Positions 1-7,905 of a stretch of DNA of 33,602 nt are shown one piece after another; the first letter of the stretch is position 1; each line of letters opens with the position of its first letter. Below the pieces are notes generated by a model, which worked only from the letters and a program-made list of their open reading frames with translations, had not been told where the DNA came from and made no database searches. The translations under genes and the position numbers were made by a program. The stretch lies in the NCBI RefSeq assembly GCF_001816145.1, contig NZ_MDZB01000107.1:1-33602 (forward strand). The letters are read 5' to 3'. The stretch is from Hymenobacter lapidarius (GTDB lineage: Bacteria > Bacteroidota > Bacteroidia > Cytophagales > Hymenobacteraceae).

Positions 1-55
1 GCGAGAGGCGCATCCAGAGCGTATCGGAAATCGTGAATTCTTGGGTCGTGGCCAT
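1..55 (-). CDS. Probable transposase, N-terminal fragment (runs off the window)
   Basis: Reading leftwards from an ATG at 55-53 gives 18 codons that leave the window still open. The peptide contains ISDTLWMRLS, which resembles the start of IS5-group transposases (a typical start is ISDxxWxxIxPLLP). If right, this is the 5' end of an insertion sequence whose body lies to the left of the window. Only 18 residues are visible, so the family is a guess from one motif. No terminal inverted repeat can be confirmed, because the other end is missing. The neighbouring propeller remnant at 138-383 fits a decayed, mobile-element-rich spot. Confidence 0.45.
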   Translation of the reverse strand, partial: MATTQEFTISDTLWMRLS

Positions 56-65
56 GCCGCTAAAG

Positions 66-107
66 TACCACTTCCTTAATCCCTATTCGGATAGGTTCTA
101 AGTGGTA
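66..107. repeat. Nested inverted repeat beside the transposase start
   Basis: TACCACTT at 66-73 is matched by its exact complement AAGTGGTA at 100-107. Inside it, CCTAT (82-86) pairs with ATAGG (91-95) around a TCGG loop. The nested palindrome lies 10 bases upstream of the presumed transposase start. It could be a promoter or operator region, or part of the insertion sequence end. It is too short to assign a role. Confidence 0.35.
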
Positions 108-137
108 TTGCTCTGTTGGAACCGTTCCGGCTATTCC

Positions 138-383
138 TTATTTCCAATCGGGTAAGAAGGCATTGGAGAACAGCTTAGTCCGGTTCTTTCCATCAAGGTC
201 CACCGTGAAAATATCCGGGGCGCTGAGGTCGTCGTTCACCCGGTTCACGAAAATGATTCGGAACCCATCGAGGGAATAGCGGGGCATAACGTCGTTTGTG
301 CCTGCCACTTTGCCCGAACTGTTACTTGTGATATCGACAGCTGTATTGCCACTCAATCGCTGCGTAAATAGTTGAGCATAATA
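138..383 (-). pseudogene. C-terminal remnant of a TolB/PD40-type beta-propeller protein
   Basis: The frame is open from just after a TAG at 386-384 to a TAA at 140-138, about 81 codons. It has no ATG; TTG at 356 is the only plausible late start. The peptide has the PD40/TolB repeat pattern: LFTQRLSGNTAVDITSN, then MPRYSLDGFRIIFVNR, then DIFTVDLDGKNRTKLFSN, ending FLPDWK. Such repeats normally occur several times in proteins of 300-1000 residues (TolB, periplasmic propellers). Only about one and a half repeats remain here, with a natural-looking C-terminus. I read it as the 3' stub of a deleted gene rather than a working small protein. Nothing recognisable lies between 387 and 491. Confidence 0.55.
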
Positions 384-491
384 CTAGTGGACTGGTTTAT
401 CGTTGGATTATTTCTGTCACCGTAGACACTTGCAAGCAAGGTAAAAAAGGCGTATTGGCGACTACCGTAAACAAACCTGCGGAAGGCCCTG

Positions 492-3470
492 CTACCCCAG
501 CAGTTCCTCAATATCGGCCCGCGTGAGGTGCTTAATCACGGCCTCGTCGGTGGCAATGAGCTCGCTGACCAGCGCGAGCTTGCGCCGTTGCAGGGCCAGG
601 ATTTTCTCCTCCACTGTGCCCTGAGTGATGAATTTGTAGGTAAACACCGGGCGCTGCTGACCAATGCGGTGGGCCCGGTCTACGGCCTGGGCTTCCACGG
701 CGGGGTTCCACCACGGGTCGAGGATGAAGACGTAGTCGGCGGCAGTGAGGTTGAGGCCCACGCCGCCGGCTTTCAGGCTAATGAGGAAGATTTTCAGGTC
801 TTCGGTTTCCTGGAAGCGCGCTACTTCGGCGGGCCGGTCGCGGGTGGCCCCGTCGAGGTAGGCGTAGGGCATCTGTCGCTCGTTGAGGGCCGCTCGCACC
901 AACGCCAGGTGCTGTACAAATTGGCTGAATACCAAGACTTTGTGGCCTTCTGCTACCACGTTGCGGAGCATGCGCAGGACTTCGCGCAGCTTCCCCGACT
1001 CGTGGGCGTAGGTGTCGTCGGCAAGGCGCGGATGGTTGGCAATCTGGCGCAGGCGGGTGAGGCCTTGCAGCAGCAGAAACTGGGTGCTGGCGGGGCCGTT
1101 TTCGTCCAGGTTACGCAGGATTTTATTGCGGTAGAAGCTTTTGGTCTCCTCGTAGGCGTGGGCCTGCTCCTCGGTCATGGGGCAGTAGCTCAGCTGCTCG
1201 GTTTTTTCGGGCAGTTCCTTGGCCACCTGGGACTTGTGGCGGCGCAGAATGAATGGCTTGATAAGCGCGTGCAAGCGGCGGGTGCGGCCTTCGTCCTGGT
1301 GCTTCTCAATGGGCTTCAAAAATTCCTTGCGGAAGAAAGCCTGCGTGCCCAGTAAGCCGGGATTAATGAACGACATCTGCGACCACAGGTCCATGGTGCT
1401 GTTTTCCACGGGCGTGCCCGTGAGAATCAGGCGGTGCTTGGAGCGTAGCTGGCGCACCGCCTGCGAGGTAGTGGAGGACGGGTTTTTGATGGCCTGCGAC
1501 TCGTCCAGAATTACGTAGTCAAACTTGTAGCTGGCCAGCATTTCGGTATCGAGCCGCACAATGCCGTAGCTGGTCAGCACCACGTCGTAGTCGGCAAACC
1601 GGTCGGGGTTTTTATCGCGGTACGTGCCGGTATAGGCCAGCACGCGCAGGTCCGGAGTGAATTTCTGCGCTTCGTTCAACCAGTTGAACACCAGTGAAGT
1701 GGGGAGCACTAGCAACGAGGCCGCGTTCTGGGCCTCGCCGCTTTCGGCGCGCTGCTGCAGCATGGCCAGCGTCTGTATGGTCTTGCCAAGCCCCATGTCG
1801 TCGGCCAGGCAGCCCCCGAAATGGTAGTCCTGTACAAAGCGCAGCCAGTTGTAGCCGGCCTTTTGGTAGGGGCGCAGCTCGCCCAGAAAGCCAACGGGCA
1901 GAGGATGGTCCTCTACTTCGGCAAAATCGCGGAGCTTGGCCAGTTTGCGGCCCATGCGCACGGTGGCCAATTCGTTGCTCTGCAAATCGGCTACCAGGGC
2001 CAGGTGGTGGCGGCGCAGGTTCAGGCCTTCGGGGGTTTCTTCCCCAAAAGCAAACAGCTCCAGGTAATCCGTAAACCACTCCTCCGGGATGATGGCAATC
2101 TGGCCATTGGGCAGCTTGAACTCGCGGCGGCGCTGCAGAATGTGCCCGCGCAGCCGGATAAACGGCACCTCAATGTCACCGAAGCGCACGGTGCCGCGCA
2201 CATCAAACCAGTCGCCCGCCTCCTGAATGCCCACGTGCACGCTGGTGGGCCCAATGAAGTAGCTCTTGGTGGCCGTAGAAGCCGCTTCCACGGTGTAGCC
2301 CAGCTCGGCCAGGGCCATGGTATTGTCGTGCAGCCACTTAAAGGCTTCGCCTTTGGGCAGCGTGGCCTGGCCGTTTTCTACCGTGAGCAGGCGTTCCCGC
2401 AGCTCGGCCACGGTGGCTTGTTCCTGCTCGGGGTTGCGCAGCAGGCGGTGGAACACGTAGCTTTCGTCCGTCTTTTCCAGGCGCACGCTCACCGGTTTGT
2501 CGGTGCCCAGGGGCATTAGGTGTGGGCCGTAGCGGAAGCTCAGCTCAAAGTGAATCTGCTCGGTTTCGCCGCCGGTGAGGAGCGGGGCCACGGGCTTGGG
2601 CAACGGAATGCGGCCCCGGCGGGGCGGCCCGGGCGGGCGCACGGGCGCCTCGGGCGGGGGCACGGCCGGCATCGCATCACTGAAGGTGAGCCGCGGGCGC
2701 GCCACGTAGCGCTCCGACCGAATATCGAAGCCCCGGGCGTGCACCTCGAAGGATTCCATGAGCGGCGCCACAAACTTCTGGAAGTAGCTCTCCTCCACGT
2801 TGCGCGGCACTACAATAAACTTCTTCTTCAGAAAAGGCAGCAGCTTGCGCCCGTCTACCTCGGTCCGGAAGGAGTACAGCAAGTCGCCGAGCAGCAGCCA
2901 TGCCGGCTGCAGGCACACCAGCAAGGCGTCCTTGTACTGGAAGTCGAGGCGCTGGTTCTGGTACTGAATGGTGGGGAAGTAGTGCGTGCCGTCTTCGTTG
3001 CGCCGGAAGTGGAAGAGGATGGAGGCCTTGGCCGGCGCTAGGCCAATTTCCTTCCAAGTGGGTTCGCCGTCGCGGCCCATGATAAACACTCGCTTGCCAG
3101 CCAAGCGCGCTAGTAGGGCGGCCATGCGGGTTTGCACGTGCTTGGCAATGGCCTCCTGCAGCGGTTTGTCGCCCTTTTCGGCGTTGTAGGTTTTCAGGAA
3201 GAACTCGGCCGTGGCAATCTTGCGGGGCCAGAATTCTTTCACCACCGCTTCCTGCTGAATCTGGTCGCAGAGCTCCACCAGTTCAAAGTCGGTGGCATCG
3301 AGGCTGGCTTCGAATTCGTGCGCGTTTTTGCCCGAAACGGTCTGGTGCTGCAGCGTTAGCTGGCCCCGGGGGCCCAACTGCACCACATAGGCCGCAAACA
3401 AATGGCCTAGGAACTCGTGCTCAAAGAGCGAGTAAACAATTTGAAACGGTTCTGCGGTAGATACTTTCAT
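492..3470 (-). CDS. SNF2-family DEAD/DEAH helicase (Swi2/Snf2 ATPase)
   Basis: This 992-residue protein carries a complete Snf2 motor in its C-terminal half. Motif I (DDMGLGKT) is near residue 557. The Walker B region reads VILDESQ near residue 655, with DESQ in place of the classical DEAH, as is common in bacterial Snf2 proteins. LTGTPVENS and the C-terminal helicase block follow, with LISLKAGGVGLNLTAADYV and the motif VI signature HRIGQQRP near residue 934. The first 530 residues are a poorly conserved accessory region with a Pro/Arg-rich linker around residues 285-310. Proteins of this kind are cytosolic ATP-driven double-stranded DNA translocases or remodellers, some tied to RNA polymerase recycling; the exact substrate cannot be read here. 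It starts at ATG 3470, and the next gene on the same strand ends 121 bases upstream. No nuclease or other defence domain is fused to it. Confidence 0.9.
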   Translation of the reverse strand: MKVSTAEPFQIVYSLFEHEFLGHLFAAYVVQLGPRGQLTLQHQTVSGKNAHEFEASLDATDFELVELCDQIQQEAVVKEFWPRKIATAEFFLKTYNAEKGDKPLQEAIAKHVQTRMAALLARLAGKRVFIMGRDGEPTWKEIGLAPAKASILFHFRRNEDGTHYFPTIQYQNQRLDFQYKDALLVCLQPAWLLLGDLLYSFRTEVDGRKLLPFLKKKFIVVPRNVEESYFQKFVAPLMESFEVHARGFDIRSERYVARPRLTFSDAMPAVPPPEAPVRPPGPPRRGRIPLPKPVAPLLTGGETEQIHFELSFRYGPHLMPLGTDKPVSVRLEKTDESYVFHRLLRNPEQEQATVAELRERLLTVENGQATLPKGEAFKWLHDNTMALAELGYTVEAASTATKSYFIGPTSVHVGIQEAGDWFDVRGTVRFGDIEVPFIRLRGHILQRRREFKLPNGQIAIIPEEWFTDYLELFAFGEETPEGLNLRRHHLALVADLQSNELATVRMGRKLAKLRDFAEVEDHPLPVGFLGELRPYQKAGYNWLRFVQDYHFGGCLADDMGLGKTIQTLAMLQQRAESGEAQNAASLLVLPTSLVFNWLNEAQKFTPDLRVLAYTGTYRDKNPDRFADYDVVLTSYGIVRLDTEMLASYKFDYVILDESQAIKNPSSTTSQAVRQLRSKHRLILTGTPVENSTMDLWSQMSFINPGLLGTQAFFRKEFLKPIEKHQDEGRTRRLHALIKPFILRRHKSQVAKELPEKTEQLSYCPMTEEQAHAYEETKSFYRNKILRNLDENGPASTQFLLLQGLTRLRQIANHPRLADDTYAHESGKLREVLRMLRNVVAEGHKVLVFSQFVQHLALVRAALNERQMPYAYLDGATRDRPAEVARFQETEDLKIFLISLKAGGVGLNLTAADYVFILDPWWNPAVEAQAVDRAHRIGQQRPVFTYKFITQGTVEEKILALQRRKLALVSELIATDEAVIKHLTRADIEELLG

Positions 3471-3591
3471 GGCCGGACACGCGGAAAGCGCAAGGTAGGG
3501 CTGAAAGCGTAAATAGGCACAGAAGAGCTTTACGGCAATAGCAGCGGAGCTAAACCCTTACGATAGGGGGCCGGCAGAGATGCACTCAGCC

Positions 3592-4824
3592 CTACAAATT
3601 ATCCCGCAGGTCCAGCTTGCTCGCGTTCAGAGCGGGGCGAATGCTCACGGCCAGGGTGATAAGGATGATGGACAGGCAGGTGAAAACAATGTCCGAGACC
3701 TGCATTTTCACCGGGTAGGCATCCACTACGCTCGTGGCCATGCCCATGCTCACAAAGCCGAAATATTGCTGCAGCCAGCACAGCGTCACGCCTAGCACGA
3801 GGCCCGTGGCCGCGCCCACCAGCGCCACAATGGCGCCCACGAGGAGGAACGTTTGCCGCACGGTTTTCTCGGTGGCGCCCATGGCCAGCAGCACCGAAAT
3901 GTCTTTTTTCTTATCAATGACGAGCATCGAGAGCGAAAAAAAGATGTTGAGCGAGGCGATGAGCAGGATGAGCGTGAAGGTGATGAACACGAACAGCTTC
4001 TCCACCTTAATGGCCTTGAACAAGCTCACGTGCTGCTCGTCGGAATCCTGCACCTTAAAGTCCGGCCCGAGCTGCTTGCGGAGCTGCTCTTTGACCTGGT
4101 CTATCTCGAAGCTGGCGCCCACCTTCACGTGGAGCGCGGTGCGGCGGGTGGTGTAGCCCAACAGGCGCTGGGCGAAGGAAAGCGGCACAAAAATGTAGCT
4201 GTCGTCGATGTGCTGCTCGATGAGAAACACGCCGCCCGCAATCAGGTTCTGCTCATTAAAGGCCTTTGCCGGGTCGATGCTGAGGGTTTTTTTGCCCGGC
4301 GTGTTGCGCGGGTACAGCAGGCGCATGGGCGCCAGCCGGTTGTTGAGCGTGATGCTGAGCTCGTGCTGCACGCCGGCCCCCACCAGGGCCAGCTCCAGGC
4401 TGTCGCGGCGCAGGCGGTGGTCGCCCTCCCGGATGTTGGCATCAATCTGGCTCTGCCCGAAGTAGTTATCGCTCAGGCCGCGCATTTTCACCACCATCTG
4501 GCGGTCGTGGTACTGCAGCAGGGCGTTGTCTTCGATAACCTCCGTGAGCAGGGCCACGCCGGGCGTGTTTTCCAGCTTCATCAGGAAGGTGCGGTCCACG
4601 TCAAAGGCCTTGCCCTTGGTAGCCGAAATAACCAGATTGGGGTCCGATTTTCCGTAGAGCGTGCGCACCAGGTCCTCCAGCCCGTTGAACACCGACAGCA
4701 CAATAATCAGCGCCATGGTGCCCACCGCCACCCCAATCATCGAAATATTCGAAATGATGGTGATGATGTTGCGCTTGTTCTTCGAGAGAAAGTAGCGCCG
4801 CGCAATGAGGAGTGGGACGTTCAT
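3592..4824 (-). CDS. LolC/LolE-like FtsX-family ABC transporter permease
   Basis: This 410-residue inner-membrane protein has the MacB/FtsX layout. A conserved cytosolic start (LLIARRYFLSKNKRN) leads into a first membrane segment at about 25-50. A large extracytoplasmic domain follows, to about residue 270. Three more membrane segments lie between about 280 and 400, one of them AIVALVGAATGLVLGVTLCW. The order matches the LolC/LolE subunits that extract lipoproteins from the inner membrane with the ATPase LolD. No ATPase gene is next to it, as is usual in Bacteroidota. From what I know of Bacteroidota genomes, this permease often sits beside rbfA. Here a methyltransferase gene lies between them. 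Start is ATG 4824. The role in lipoprotein sorting is inferred from family and architecture. Confidence 0.8.
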   Translation of the reverse strand: MNVPLLIARRYFLSKNKRNIITIISNISMIGVAVGTMALIIVLSVFNGLEDLVRTLYGKSDPNLVISATKGKAFDVDRTFLMKLENTPGVALLTEVIEDNALLQYHDRQMVVKMRGLSDNYFGQSQIDANIREGDHRLRRDSLELALVGAGVQHELSITLNNRLAPMRLLYPRNTPGKKTLSIDPAKAFNEQNLIAGGVFLIEQHIDDSYIFVPLSFAQRLLGYTTRRTALHVKVGASFEIDQVKEQLRKQLGPDFKVQDSDEQHVSLFKAIKVEKLFVFITFTLILLIASLNIFFSLSMLVIDKKKDISVLLAMGATEKTVRQTFLLVGAIVALVGAATGLVLGVTLCWLQQYFGFVSMGMATSVVDAYPVKMQVSDIVFTCLSIILITLAVSIRPALNASKLDLRDNL

Positions 4825-4830
4825 AAATCA

Positions 4831-5011
4831 CGGATTCGTCGGATTTCGCCCGGATTAAGCGGATTTTGTGGACGACTCCTCCGGTGGCGGTAGGGTGGCT
4901 GTGCGAGGATTGCGAGCGGAAAGCTACGCTAACGAAGACGTAAATGGAATATTGACAACCCGAACCCGACGAACAGCGACCCCAAAACCCGCGCAATCCG
5001 GCCGAAATCCG
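4831..5011. repeat. CGGATT-word repeat with inverted copies in an intergenic spacer
   Basis: Four copies of CGGATT begin at 4831, 4840, 4851 and 4860, just upstream of the permease start. The complement AATCCG occurs twice, at 4995-5000 and 5006-5011, next to the methyltransferase 3' end. The two clusters form an imperfect inverted repeat around about 120 bases without a gene. The spacer could fold into a hairpin in the transcript between the two genes. I recognise it only as a simple-word intergenic repeat. Confidence 0.5.
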
Positions 5012-5024
5012 CTTACTACGGGTT

Positions 5025-5834
5025 CTACTTCCAGGCCTTCACAATCAGGCCCGTGCCCGAGTCGTGCACGGTGCGGGCGTCGAGCCAGTTGAGGAGCAGG
5101 CAAAACGGAAATACCACGGCATAGTAAAACGGCAGCAGGATAAAAAACAGGCGCGACTTGCCCAGCATCAAAATGGGGTACTTCATGCTGAGGCGCCACG
5201 AAATCTGGCCCGGCTCGCCGTAGGCGTAGCGGGCTTCGATGCGCTCAAAACCGGCCGTGCTCAGCTTCTGCTGGATTTCGCGAATGTTGTAGCCATCGCG
5301 CACGTGCTCTTCAATGAAGCTGGTTTCGCCGTCGTCGTGCACGTCGGAGCCGCCCTGGTCGCTGGGCGTGGAGATGAGCAGCATGCCGCCGTCCTTCAGC
5401 GAAGCGTGAATGTTGCGGAACACCTCCACGTCTTCCAGAATGTGCTCCATCACGTCCACCGACAACGCCAAATCGAAGGAGTTGGGCTCCTGATACAGCA
5501 CCAAATCCTGCACCGCAAACTGCACGTTGCGGCGGCCAATCTGCCGGAAAAACTGGTTGGAGTCGGCCACTTGGTCGTCCTTCACGTCCACGGCCAAAAT
5601 GTTCCATTCAGCGCTCAGCCCGCTCAGCCAGTACGTGTACTGCCCGTAGCCGGAGCCGGCATCGAGGATGTGCAGCGACTCCTGGGTGCGGCCTTTGGCC
5701 CAGCGGCGCAGCTCCCGATGCACGTGCCAGGTGCGCAGCAGGAGCAAATCCAGCAAATGATAAAACAGTCGGCGCAGCCACGGCGTGCGGTTGAATACCT
5801 GGCCGAGCGTCTTCTTAATCGGGTCGTAGTACAA
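5025..5834 (-). CDS. Class I SAM-dependent methyltransferase with a membrane-associated tail
   Basis: This 269-residue protein has the class I methyltransferase signature. Motif I is HILDAGSGYGQYTYWLSG at about 55-72. ILAVDVKDD marks the acidic residue that binds the SAM ribose, and LALSVDVMEHI with GGMLLISTPSDQG form the post-I motifs. The last 50 residues contain a long hydrophobic stretch (RLFFILLPFYYAVVFPFCLL), suggesting a membrane anchor and a lipid-like or membrane-bound acceptor. The substrate cannot be read. The start is a TTG at 5834, followed by YYDPIKKTL; no ATG is available upstream, and the next internal Met is past motif I. The gene lies between rbfA and the LolC/E-like permease on the same strand, 87 bases from the rbfA stop. 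Confidence 0.8.
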   Translation of the reverse strand: MYYDPIKKTLGQVFNRTPWLRRLFYHLLDLLLLRTWHVHRELRRWAKGRTQESLHILDAGSGYGQYTYWLSGLSAEWNILAVDVKDDQVADSNQFFRQIGRRNVQFAVQDLVLYQEPNSFDLALSVDVMEHILEDVEVFRNIHASLKDGGMLLISTPSDQGGSDVHDDGETSFIEEHVRDGYNIREIQQKLSTAGFERIEARYAYGEPGQISWRLSMKYPILMLGKSRLFFILLPFYYAVVFPFCLLLNWLDARTVHDSGTGLIVKAWK

Positions 5835-5837
5835 TGC

Positions 5838-5930
5838 GGTGAATAAGCAAATGGGTGAATGGGTGAATGGTCTGTTGGGCGAAGGAGCGCACGACCACCT
5901 AGCAGTCGTTCACCCATTCGCTCATTCACC
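5838..5930. repeat. GAATGGGT-type inverted repeat overlapping the rbfA stop codon
   Basis: The left arm at 5838-5860 (GGTGAATAAGCAAATGGGTG and on) matches the complement of the right arm at 5908-5930 at about 20 of 23 positions. A further GGGTGAATGG word follows the left arm. The right arm contains the last codons and the TGA of rbfA, and the left arm abuts the TTG start of the methyltransferase. The spacer of about 47 bases has no other content I recognise. It looks like a dispersed palindromic repeat captured between two co-oriented genes. Confidence 0.6.
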
Positions 5931-6344
5931 TTTGAATAGGCGCGGCCGGGTGGGCTTCTCTTCCGAGGCGTCCGCCTCGTCTTTGGGCGCGGCCGGAATG
6001 TCCAGCGTGCCCAGGACCTGGTCCATGTGGGCGGCGTAGGCGGCGCTGTCGTCGTGAAAGAAGATGAGCTCGGGCACCACGCGGGCCGTTTGGCGAATGC
6101 GCTTGGCCAGCGCCTGGCGAATGGCCTTGGCGTTTTCGCGCACAATTTCGAGCCGCTCGTTGGCGTCGTTGCCCAGCAGCAAGCTCAGGTACACGCGGGC
6201 CTGGCCCAGGTCGGGCGTCACCTTCACCATGCTGATGCTCGGCGCCAGGCCCCCCCCAAAGAGGTGCGGCAGGTCGCGCTGCAGTACTTGGGCCAGTTCC
6301 TGCTGGAGCAGGCTCGCCATTTTTTGTTGTCGTTTGCTTTCCAT
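5922..6344 (-). CDS. rbfA: 30S ribosome-binding factor A (RbfA)
   Basis: The 140-residue product matches RbfA in length and sequence. The N-terminal helix MESKRQQKMASLLQQELAQV is followed by a KH-type region with ISMVKVTPDLGQARVYLSLL and LAKRIRQTARVVPELIFFHDD. RbfA binds the 30S subunit late in assembly, near 16S helix 1, and helps 5' end maturation, especially in the cold. ATG 6344 is chosen because the family starts at this Met; a TTG four codons upstream is possible but less likely. A TACCTTTG box lies just upstream on the minus strand (6361-6354). The last 20 residues are a charged tail rich in Pro and Glu. In many bacteria rbfA follows infB; here it is about 9 kb away and on the opposite strand. 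Confidence 0.95.
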   Translation of the reverse strand: MESKRQQKMASLLQQELAQVLQRDLPHLFGGGLAPSISMVKVTPDLGQARVYLSLLLGNDANERLEIVRENAKAIRQALAKRIRQTARVVPELIFFHDDSAAYAAHMDQVLGTLDIPAAPKDEADASEEKPTRPRLFKGE

Positions 6345-6353
6345 AATACAGGG

Positions 6354-6438
6354 CAAAGGTACGGATTGGGGAAGAAGGTACTTTAGAAGTACGGCACTTG
6401 GCCGGGCAGCGGGGAAGGTCTTGGGACCAATACCTTTG
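6354..6438. promoter_or_regulatory. Divergent promoter region with two TACCTTTG boxes
   Basis: The Bacteroidota -7 element TAnnTTTG occurs on the minus strand at 6361-6354 (TACCTTTG, ahead of rbfA) and on the plus strand at 6431-6438 (TACCTTTG, ahead of the membrane gene at 6476). Neither has a convincing TTG -33 element at 19-22 bases, so the calls rest on the -7 box and position. The minus box lies only about 10 bases from the rbfA ATG, implying a very short leader. Confidence 0.5.
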
Positions 6439-6475
6439 CGTGGCTCCCCCGTTCCCGTCTTTTACGTCCCCGTAG

Positions 6476-7891
6476 TTGCTTCGCTTTTTCAAAAGCTCCT
6501 TGCCCGCGCAGGTGCTGGCCCTGCTGGTGCTGGTGCTGGCCTTGCGCCTGCCGCTGCTGTGGCTGGGCCTGCCCGTGACGGCGGCCGAGCTGCGGGCCCT
6601 GCTCGTGGGCGAGCGGCTATACGGCGGCGCCCTGCCCTACCGCGACCTCTACGACGGCACCGCGCCGCTGGCCGCCGCCACGTTCGCAGTGCTCGATGCC
6701 GTGGTGTCGCGCCCGGTGTGGCTCTATCGGGTATTTGCCCTCACCCTGATGCTGGCGCAGGCTTTCCGGCTCAACCTGGTGCTGAACCGCTACGATGTGC
6801 ACCCCGAGCGCGGCTACCTGGCTGCCCTCACCTACTTGCTGGTGGGCAGTGTGAGCACCGATTTGGATACGCTCTCGCCCCTGCTGCTGGGGCATACGTT
6901 CATCGTGTTTGCAATCAGCACATTACTGCCAACATCCCGGGAGGGCTACGACAACCGCCGGTTGTTCCGGGCCGGGTTTCTCATTGGCGTGGCGGCCTTG
7001 TGCTACCTGCCCCTGGCGCTGTTTGTGGTGGTGGGCCTGTTTGCGGTGGTCATTTTCGCGGCCAATTCTTTTCGTAGTTCCCTGCTGCTGCTGTGCGGGT
7101 TTTTCTTTCCCTACGCGCTGGTAGCAACGTTCTTTTTCTATATCGGGGCATTGCCGGGCTTCGTGCAGTTTCACCTGCAACCCGGCCTTACCGATTTGAT
7201 TACCAGTGGCCTGCCGGCTGGTTTGCAACTGCGCTTGCTCATTGTGCCGGGTCTGGTGTTGGTTTTGGCCTTACTGCGGTCGCTGGGTACGTCGCTGGGC
7301 TTGGTCTTCCAGATAAAATTCCGGCAGATGATGCTGGTCTGGCTGGCCGTGGCCATTGCCACGGCCGCTGTAGAGCGCGGGGCGGCACCGGGCGTGCTGG
7401 TGCTGCTGCTGCCGCCGTTGGCGTATTTCAGCCTGTTTCTGTGGCAGCGCTACCAACACGGCTGGCTGCTGGAACTGCTGTTGCTGCTCGTGCTCAACGC
7501 GGCGGTGGTGCTGCGTTACCGGGCCCACGTGCCGCGCCTCGAAGCCCTGCTGCAGATGCCCGCCGAAAGCCGCTTCGGCCTCCAGCCCGACCCGCGCTAT
7601 GCGGCGCTGCGCGGCCACACCTTGCTCATTATGGGGCAGGACGACCGGGCGTATTTCCACAACCGGCCCGCCACGCCATATCTGGACTGGGCGCTTTCCC
7701 AGGCCGACTTCGGGCACCTCAACGAGTACGCCGCCGTGGTGCGCATTGCCCAGAAAATGAGCGCCTCGCCCCCGGACTATGTGCTCGACCAGGTGGCGCA
7801 GGTGCCCCGCCTCAAGCAGCTGCTGCCCGCGGTATTCGGGGTTTACCAGCCCACCGGCACGCCCGGGCTATACCGCCGCCAGGTGAAATAA
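6476..7891 (+). CDS. Polytopic membrane protein, possibly DUF6427-like
   Basis: This 471-residue protein is almost all hydrophobic. It has about ten membrane segments up to residue 345, then a soluble tail of about 120 residues with DPRYAALRGHTLLIMGQDDRA and FHNRPATPYLDWA. The opening MLRFFKSSLPAQVLALLV recalls the Bacteroidota DUF6427 membrane family, which starts with a short FF-K-S segment and then a run of helices; this link comes from memory and is moderate. The early loop ERLYGGALPYRDLYDGTAP resembles the first periplasmic loop of GT-C type membrane glycosyltransferases, so a role in polyprenyl-linked sugar transfer is possible. The start is TTG 6476, placed directly after an in-frame TAG, so it cannot begin earlier. 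Confidence 0.65.
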   Translation: MLRFFKSSLPAQVLALLVLVLALRLPLLWLGLPVTAAELRALLVGERLYGGALPYRDLYDGTAPLAAATFAVLDAVVSRPVWLYRVFALTLMLAQAFRLNLVLNRYDVHPERGYLAALTYLLVGSVSTDLDTLSPLLLGHTFIVFAISTLLPTSREGYDNRRLFRAGFLIGVAALCYLPLALFVVVGLFAVVIFAANSFRSSLLLLCGFFFPYALVATFFFYIGALPGFVQFHLQPGLTDLITSGLPAGLQLRLLIVPGLVLVLALLRSLGTSLGLVFQIKFRQMMLVWLAVAIATAAVERGAAPGVLVLLLPPLAYFSLFLWQRYQHGWLLELLLLLVLNAAVVLRYRAHVPRLEALLQMPAESRFGLQPDPRYAALRGHTLLIMGQDDRAYFHNRPATPYLDWALSQADFGHLNEYAAVVRIAQKMSASPPDYVLDQVAQVPRLKQLLPAVFGVYQPTGTPGLYRRQVK

Positions 7892-7905
7892 AAAAAGCGG
7901 GAGTT

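Noticed and set aside
528..1355. Many long antisense frames inside the large genes (for example opposite the helicase, cysS and the esterase)
   Set aside because: They are typical high-GC shadows: no starts with ribosome sites, no family motifs, and compositions dominated by His, Arg, Gln and Val.
492..3470. A defence island built on the SNF2 helicase
   Set aside because: No nuclease, methyltransferase of restriction type, PLD or other defence gene is adjacent; the neighbours are housekeeping genes.
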